A DNA stretch of 64,000 bases, taken from assembly GCA_028023455.1 (NCBI GenBank), contig JAQFVV010006506.1:994501-1058500 (forward strand), given 5' to 3'. A model generated the notes under the pieces. The model did no database searches. It saw nothing but the letters and a program-made list of their open reading frames with translations, and was not told the origin of the DNA. The position numbers and the translations under genes are program-made. This document shows, one piece after another, positions 58,464 to 64,000 of the stretch (the first letter of the stretch is position 1; each line of letters starts with the position of its first letter). This DNA comes from Epiperipatus broadwayi. Lineage: Eukaryota; Onychophora; Udeonychophora; Euonychophora; Peripatidae.

Positions 58464-58544
<81 letters not shown>
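58464..58544. repeat. TA then GT microsatellite
   Basis: TA repeat 58464-58510 passes directly into a GT repeat 58511-58544. Confidence 0.92.
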
Positions 58545-58547
<3 letters not shown>

Positions 58548-58601
58548 CTCCACAAAGAAATAGTTGTGATTATGCAATTCAATCACAGCAAGTCCAATCT
58601 T

Positions 58602-58698
58602 TTTCAAGAGTTGGTGGCCGAGTGGTCAGCACAGCTGCCTTACAAGCAGTTGTCCTGGGTTCGCTTCCCGGCCGATGCTTTGACTCATGAAAAAAAAA
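58602..58698 (+). repeat. tRNA-derived SINE, copy 2 (about 97 bp)
   Basis: Positions 58608-58678 fold like a tRNA: acceptor GAGTTGG with CCGATGC (one mismatch), A-box TGGCCGAGTGG, anticodon arm GCTGC/GCAGT with loop CTTACAA (anticodon UAC, Val-like), and T arm CTGGG-TTCGCTT-CCCGG. The T-loop lacks the conserved A58, so it is not a standard tRNA gene. A short tail ends TGA9. Flanking AGTCCAATCTT (58591-58601) and AGTCTAATCTT (58699-58709) form an 11-bp target duplication with one change, showing insertion by retroposition. A Pol III transcript is likely. Confidence 0.8.
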
Positions 58699-58885
58699 AG
58701 TCTAATCTTCTCTTCATTTTCTAACATTCTTTGTCTTTTTATTTTGGAATCGGAAAAGATAAACTTATTTGCAAATAATTAGTAATGATAAATTATGCTT
58801 GACAACAGTGATTACAACAATGATATAAGATTAAGGTGTTACAAAAAAAAAATTAAGGTATTTACTACCATTCATATAAAATAAT

Positions 58886-59131
58886 AAACATCACATGACC
58901 ACCACTTCTTATGCTTGTGTATAACTTTTAAAACAGACAAAACTCACTATACATATTGCCACACACAGCAAGCTAGAGGTCCATGGCTCCTCACTGATGA
59001 AGGCCACAAGCCAGAACTAGTCTGGGGATATTGCATGAGTAAGCACTAGATGGGGATTTTATGCACAAGCCTTCTGGCATCCATTGATTACTCTAGCTTG
59101 CTGTGTGAGGCAATATGTATAGTGAGTTTTG
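58886..59131. mobile_element. Hairpin element family H (copy c)
   Basis: Shares AAACATCACATGACCACC, GGCTCCTCACTGATGA, GGCATCCATTGATTACTCT and related words with the other copies. GACAAAACTCACTATACATA near the left pairs with TATGTATAGTGAGTTTTG at the right. Flanked by an exact 13-bp duplication CATATAAAATAAT (58873-58885 and 59132-59144). Confidence 0.85.
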
Positions 59132-59144
59132 CATATAAAATAAT

Positions 59145-59474
59145 GTAGTATTAGATACTGGCTAGTAGTCATTTATTAAAATTAGACATTTCAAAGGAAA
59201 TGGTATAGAAATTTACTGCTTGTAGATTTGAACATAAGAGAAAATAGTGCATATTTTGCTGTTAGCAGAAGAAAAATGTAGTAATAATAAAGTTAAGCTA
59301 ATAAATAATGCTTAATAAATACCACGTTGGTAGTTTTGTATTATATTGTCATCCAAGTTCAGCAGTCATTTAAAGCATGTGAATGGAATTTATAATAGAT
59401 TTAATATTTTTTTAAGTTAACGAGAATTTCTAAGCAGTTTACTAATATTTTTTTAAACTTAACAAGAAACACAT
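59145..59474. other. AT-rich non-coding DNA
   Basis: No supportable feature; may be intronic to the minus-strand gene. Confidence 0.45.
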
Positions 59475-60100
59475 TGTAACGGACCGAGGTCTGGCACAAT
59501 TGCCAGATGGATGCTCAATGTATCAAAATGAAACTGCAAGAAATGGAATATTATTGACTGAGAATATATGAAAAGATCTACACTATACTTGACCAATATT
59601 TAAGCTTGTCTATAACAAAGGAAATTTTAAAATTTGGTTAAAGTACAATTTAAGATGACATACTCAGAGCCCTATCAACTTACAGGTCCCATTACGTCAA
59701 AGATCAAACTCAGTGAAGAAATTTGCCTTTAACTCTACTCAAGGATGGATTTAAACAGGATGTCAATAATGTGACTTCTATATAGGTCCCTAATGGCTTT
59801 TTACTAATGAACCTATTCTTAAGTCCTCACATACAAATATCATGAATATGTATGAAAGATGTGTGAACATGTACAATAGATATTGTGAAGAGTGAAGTAT
59901 GAATGATCTAGAGACCAGAGAAACAAAGATTTTAACTTCAAACAAAAAATATTTATTAACAAAATCTGGGTTCCAAATTTATAACAATTATAATTTAATA
60001 AAATGTAAACATGAATATAATAAAGTATGTATATGTGTCTACTATAATACAACTTAATATTACTGCTGATATTCATGATTACAACAAAATGGCCACATAC
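59475..60100. repeat. Possible solo LTR (one end recognised)
   Basis: TGTAACGGACCGAGGTCTGG at 59475 begins like the G1 LTR read on the minus strand (TGTAACGGAATAG). A TTATTAACAAAATCTGGG-type segment follows at about 59950, comparable in position to segments of the other LTRs. The opposite TG...CA end and a target duplication were not located, so the right boundary given is arbitrary. Confidence 0.3.
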
Positions 60101-60696
60101 CTGAACAACAGAAGTAAGTTAAATATTAAACATCAATTAAAATAAAAATTATAATGCACAACAATATAGAATAATGTATATTATCTCTAGGATCAAACTA
60201 TATTATTAATAATTAGATTGTGTCATCTGAATGTATTTTAAACTTGTGTCTATGGATTGCTAATTTATGTTTTATCGATCGAATTCATTCATAAGACTGT
60301 TAATCATACAAACAGGAAAATTTACTCATATAATTACTTGTTAGTAAGTAAAATGAATATTTAACTTTGTATACTAAATGCCTAATTAAATGTAGATGTT
60401 TAAAAATCTTACCTTTGTCTTTTAAATCAATGTCCAGATGTCAAATCTAATGCATCCAATTATAAGATTTTATTTACAAACATATAAAAATTATATATGT
60501 ATACCTTGAGTTCTGTATTTACATTTTTCTCCCTCTATCAAAATTTAAGCACAATGGGTTCTTTGCATTTTAAGCTTTAGAGAAAAAAAAAGTTTTTTTG
60601 CAAATGAGTAGAAGGGTGAGAAAAATTGTAACTCAGTATACACCAAAAATACAAAATATTTAAGAGCATCAAAACTAAACGAAATCTTTTACTTCT
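60101..60696. other. AT-rich non-coding DNA
   Basis: No recognisable feature. Confidence 0.45.
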
Positions 60697-60908
60697 TTAA
60701 AAACAAAGGATTAAAATTTGTAAGAGTGGCTTCAGTCTTTTTAGAAGATGGTGTTTTTCTTTTATTCGTGCATATCGAATGATTTCAAACTCCAACCACT
60801 TAGAACAATTCTCATGAAGTCGAACTCTTAAAGCTGCTAATTTTGTAGCAATTTCTTCCCTGAATACATGAGAACTTGCTTTTAAATCATTCCACGCTTG
60901 TTTAGACA
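60697..60908 (-). CDS. Exon-like ORF of unknown function
   Basis: A frame on the minus strand opens after CTATGCCTAG (possible acceptor with an upstream CTAAC branch-like site). It reads SKQAWNDLKASSHVFREEIA and continues charged and helical (KWLEFEIIRYARIKEKHHLLKRLK) to a stop after LQILILCF. Composition is more balanced than the surroundings and looks like genuine coding sequence, possibly a coiled-coil or BAR-like helix; that is a guess. No GT donor occurs before the stop, so it would be a last exon. The weak pyrimidine tract lowers confidence. Confidence 0.4.
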
Positions 60909-61900
60909 CTAGGCATAGTAATGGTTAGACTTTGTCACCATTTGATGACACAAAGATTCTGTGACAATTTAGCAAGATTGCATCATATATATATACATCG
61001 AAATAAATAATTACATATAGGTTTTTTCAATCCTCATGTTATAAGTAGAAACGCGTATACACAACTTATATACATATGACGTGTTATAAATTTTACTGCA
61101 AAAGAAATGCAATCTAGTATTTTAAAATTCTATTTCATATCTTAATTAGTTTGCTTTTTTTTTTTTTTTAAAGGATCTTATAATAATTATACAACTTTTG
61201 CAGTTGATAAGCAAAATATAAATCTTTCAGAATTTATCAGAATGGAAGTTTATAACTTAAATAAAAAATGTACCTTTCCTTTTTAAAATGGTCTGGGTTT
61301 TACCGAATCAATAAATAAAATGCAGTTCAAGATACTAAAGTTTTTTTTTAAAATAAAATAGAATCATGATAATTAGTATAATATAAAAAAAAAATAGTAT
61401 TCTAAAACGTTACTTTCCACTGGATTCCATTTCTAACAACAAAAACTTGCTTAACTTTTTTTCACGTTCAAAGTCAACCAACTTCCTCTTTTAAATAAAA
61501 GAAACTTGGTTGTTAACATAACTTGATGTCAGATTATTATTATTTCTGTCACATCATGATTGAAACTCTTAAATCTTCATGTATAAATGTGTAGATATTT
61601 TATTCCAATAAAAAATAAATAAGTTCATCCCTTTATGAATGTATGGTTATTTATATATATATGTCCTCAAGATATCCTAATAATTATTTAATGTGTTTAA
61701 AATGCTGGCTGTCTATCTAATCTTTATAATCTTAGCTTGTATTCTAAAACATTAATTTTTTTTATAAGTATTGGGCATCATCTTACTACATATTTGGTGA
61801 AATAAATAGTAAATACTTTTATACCCCTGAAAATGTATAATTCAATAAAAAAAAATGGTTGACAAGCTTGGGTGACCACATAATATGCAAGTACTTGAAT
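60909..61900. other. AT-rich non-coding DNA
   Basis: No supportable feature; homopolymer A/T runs only. Confidence 0.45.
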
Positions 61901-63052
61901 GAGTAATCATCTGAAATCTGGGCACGGCTACTTGATGTCGTTTATGTGTGAAAACAAAAATGCCGTTTCTGTGGCCGGCCTTATGACTAATATAACATTT
62001 ATAGTGTATTACCCATTACAGGCCACTTTACATGACATTGCACAAAAATATTATGACCTGTTTTGTGCTTTGAAACTATTTGCTCTATTCATAGCTGATT
62101 AGCGTATCGCTTGGAGAGAGTTTTAATCACAAGTTAGTACAGCTTTTCAAATCTCGATAATAGAGTAATATCATTTGTATTTAAATAATGTAAATTACTA
62201 ATAATTGTCATATGGTCTCCACCTTCCCTAAAAAAATGTTAATATGTAAAAAATTGGCAAAGAGTATGCTCGAACACGCTTTGACAAAGCTCACGTGCTA
62301 ACTTGTATGGAAAATGTACGACACCAATAAAATGTCTGAGAAGAACGTGCAATTTTTTAACTTTTCACAATTGCCGAGTACAGAAAGTGAGGCTGTGTCC
62401 TTTTTTCAGGCTCAATGTCCTCCCAAATATCAGACAGTTTCTATTACAACAATAAGTTCAAAAATTATTTGGATTATCTTTTTTCAGCAGGGTTAAAATA
62501 AATTACTATTTTTGTTTACTTTTTGTTAATAATAACAGTATGAACCCCCCCCCCCCTCAAGCAGTTTTTTGTAGAAGCCAAAAAAAAGATAGTTCAAATG
62601 AAATATAAATAAAAGTAAAAAGTTGTTGAAAAAAAAAAAGTTATTGACTTTTTGTTACAATTATTTATCCGAGGGTGGGGGTTTCAAAACAATTTTTTAC
62701 CCTCCAAGAACATGTTACTTTTGATTTAATAAGAAAAACATTTTAGTCAACCAAAAAAAAGTCAAAACAAGTCCCAAATAATTGTATTATATTTTTTCGG
62801 CGGAGTTTAAACAAGCTTTTTCATTGTGAAACAGTCAAAAGTTTTAAAATCAGAAAAATAAAGTTAAATTACCAAAATTTGTTGAGTAAAGAAAATTGTC
62901 AGGTTAAAAGAACAATGAAAATGAATATAAAAATTTGTTTAATCAAAAAAAATGTATATAAAAAAGTTGCCATCCGGTAATGTTACATTTGATTGATTTT
63001 GTATAGCATCAGCGCAACCAAGTGGCCATGCCCAGATTTCAGACGATTACTC
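61901..63052. mobile_element. Terminal-inverted-repeat element, 1152 bp, non-autonomous
   Basis: The left end reads GAGTAATC(A)TCTGAAATCT and continues GGGCACGGCTACTTG. The reverse complement of the right end (63021-63052) matches over about 32 bases with about three mismatches. The interior has two 60-67-codon plus-strand ORFs (61899-62102 and 62314-62496) without domains, and C10 and poly-A runs. Flanks TTGAAT and TTAAAT might be a 6-bp duplication with one change. Superfamily unassigned. Confidence 0.65.
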
Positions 63053-63217
63053 TTAAATGTTATATACATTGTGCAATATATTGTCTGTGAGTTTCTTGTT
63101 ATTGTAAAATGCCATAAAAATGATATTCAGTGAAAAGGGAATTACATTGAAATTGGCGCAGCAATGACTTAGAAAAGTATGAAGTTTTGGCTTGGCTGTC
63201 CAAATGAGATGAAGTTC

Positions 63218-63267
<50 letters not shown>

Positions 63268-63276
63268 CTTTTTCAG

Positions 63277-63312
<36 letters not shown>

Positions 63313-64000
63313 CTGAAAAAGAAAATATATATATGACAAAAATGGAAATATGAAAAATAAAATAGGCTTTTGAGATAAAATTTAAGAAAATAGGAGGATG
63401 TTGTCACCAGTTTTACAAAAAAGATTGATAGGATGCTATTGTAAATTTCCAAGTAATGGATGAATTTGGCAACTACTGATGAAAAATTAGGATGAACTGT
63501 AAGGAAGTTTGCCAACTAAAAATAATTTGCATTTCCTAACAAATTGGGAAACTGATTCACAAATGAGATCAATAGATTTCAGCAGAGAAAGATGGAAATA
63601 ATATAAAGTTACTTTACAAAGATACTTGAGGTAAACTACAAAAAAGGATCCCCTTAATGAAAGATAAGGTTATATTGTGAACAATTAAGATCATAGTTAT
63701 CTGGTGTTGTATTAGAAAGCAAGAAAAAAAAATTGACTGAATTATGTAAATATAGAAATTATTCGTACAACAAAGTTTTGCAGATTATTTAATTACATGT
63801 ATGTAACGTGCTAAAACTCTGGATAAGCTAAACCTCAATTGAAAAAGAACTGGTTTCAGAAAAAATACACTACATTGGATTATTGATGGTCAGGTAATGG
63901 CTGAAATATATATTATGCTTTATTGATTATAATGATTTGATATAGGCTCCATACTAAATTATTTGGACATTATTTTTGCAAATATAAAAGTACCTATTAT
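63053..64000. other. Non-coding DNA with TA-rich palindrome
   Basis: TA repeats at 63220-63265 and 63281-63310 surround TTCTTTTTCAGACAA, whose complement TTGTCTGAAAAAGAA follows at 63309-63323. This forms a hairpin of about 80 bases. The rest is AT-rich without a supportable gene. Confidence 0.6.

Noticed and set aside
58608-58678. Functional tRNA-Val(UAC) gene
   Set aside because: The T-loop lacks A58, the D arm is irregular, an A tail and an 11-bp target duplication are present; better explained as a SINE.
60697-60908. Joining this ORF to the exon at 57909-58017 as one gene
   Set aside because: No GT donor occurs before the stop codon of the ORF, so the two cannot be consecutive exons as read.

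Overview
The window is strongly AT-rich nuclear DNA from an animal. It has spliceosomal introns, AATAAA poly(A) signals, long TA microsatellites, Ty3/Gypsy-type LTR retrotransposons, a Penelope-like element with a GIY-YIG domain, hAT-like debris and tRNA-derived SINEs. I cannot place the species; an AT-rich invertebrate (lophotrochozoan or similar) is an inference only. Host coding sequence is sparse.

Layout. 1-2.6 kb: a 5'-truncated, broken Penelope-like retroelement on the minus strand. 2.6-19 kb: gene-poor AT-rich DNA with several large inverted repeats (5.36-5.79, 9.99-10.42, 14.0-14.44 and 17.5-18.6 kb, the last carrying a 44-base G run), a three-copy tandem repeat of about 330 bp (8.2-9.1 kb), a MITE-like hairpin and a hAT-like remnant. 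19.075-46.261 kb: a three-level nest. The outer element is a minus-strand Gypsy element with LTRs of about 3.8 kb (19075-36578 and 42466-46261) and a decayed gag-pol. Its left LTR is split by a second, better preserved minus-strand Gypsy element (20926-34235) with LTRs of about 1.94 kb. The right-hand LTR of that element is split in turn by a 4.8 kb near-perfect palindrome (29131-33925) flanked by an exact 8-bp target duplication. The empty site is visible in the sister LTR. Both Gypsy elements sit inside TA microsatellites. 46.3-53 kb: AT-rich DNA with small hairpin elements and a tRNA-derived SINE. 53-57.6 kb: the last two coding exons of a ribosomal protein S10 (RPS10) gene on the plus strand, separated by a 4.4 kb intron loaded with hairpin elements. 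57.9-61 kb: a convincing last exon of an unidentified minus-strand gene convergent with RPS10, and a second exon-like ORF. 61.9-63.05 kb: a terminal-inverted-repeat element.

The most unusual items are: (a) the giant palindrome, whose two arms each carry, in mirror image, the same pair of 3'-terminal exon-like segments with consensus splice sites and a stop just after the junction, as if the 3' end of an autonomous transposon or captured gene had been duplicated head to head; (b) a hairpin (MITE-like) family whose copies are flanked by 13-15 bp target duplications, too long for a typical cut-and-paste transposon; (c) an ultra-short tRNA-derived SINE. I found no CRISPR array, no rRNA gene and no clearly functional tRNA gene.
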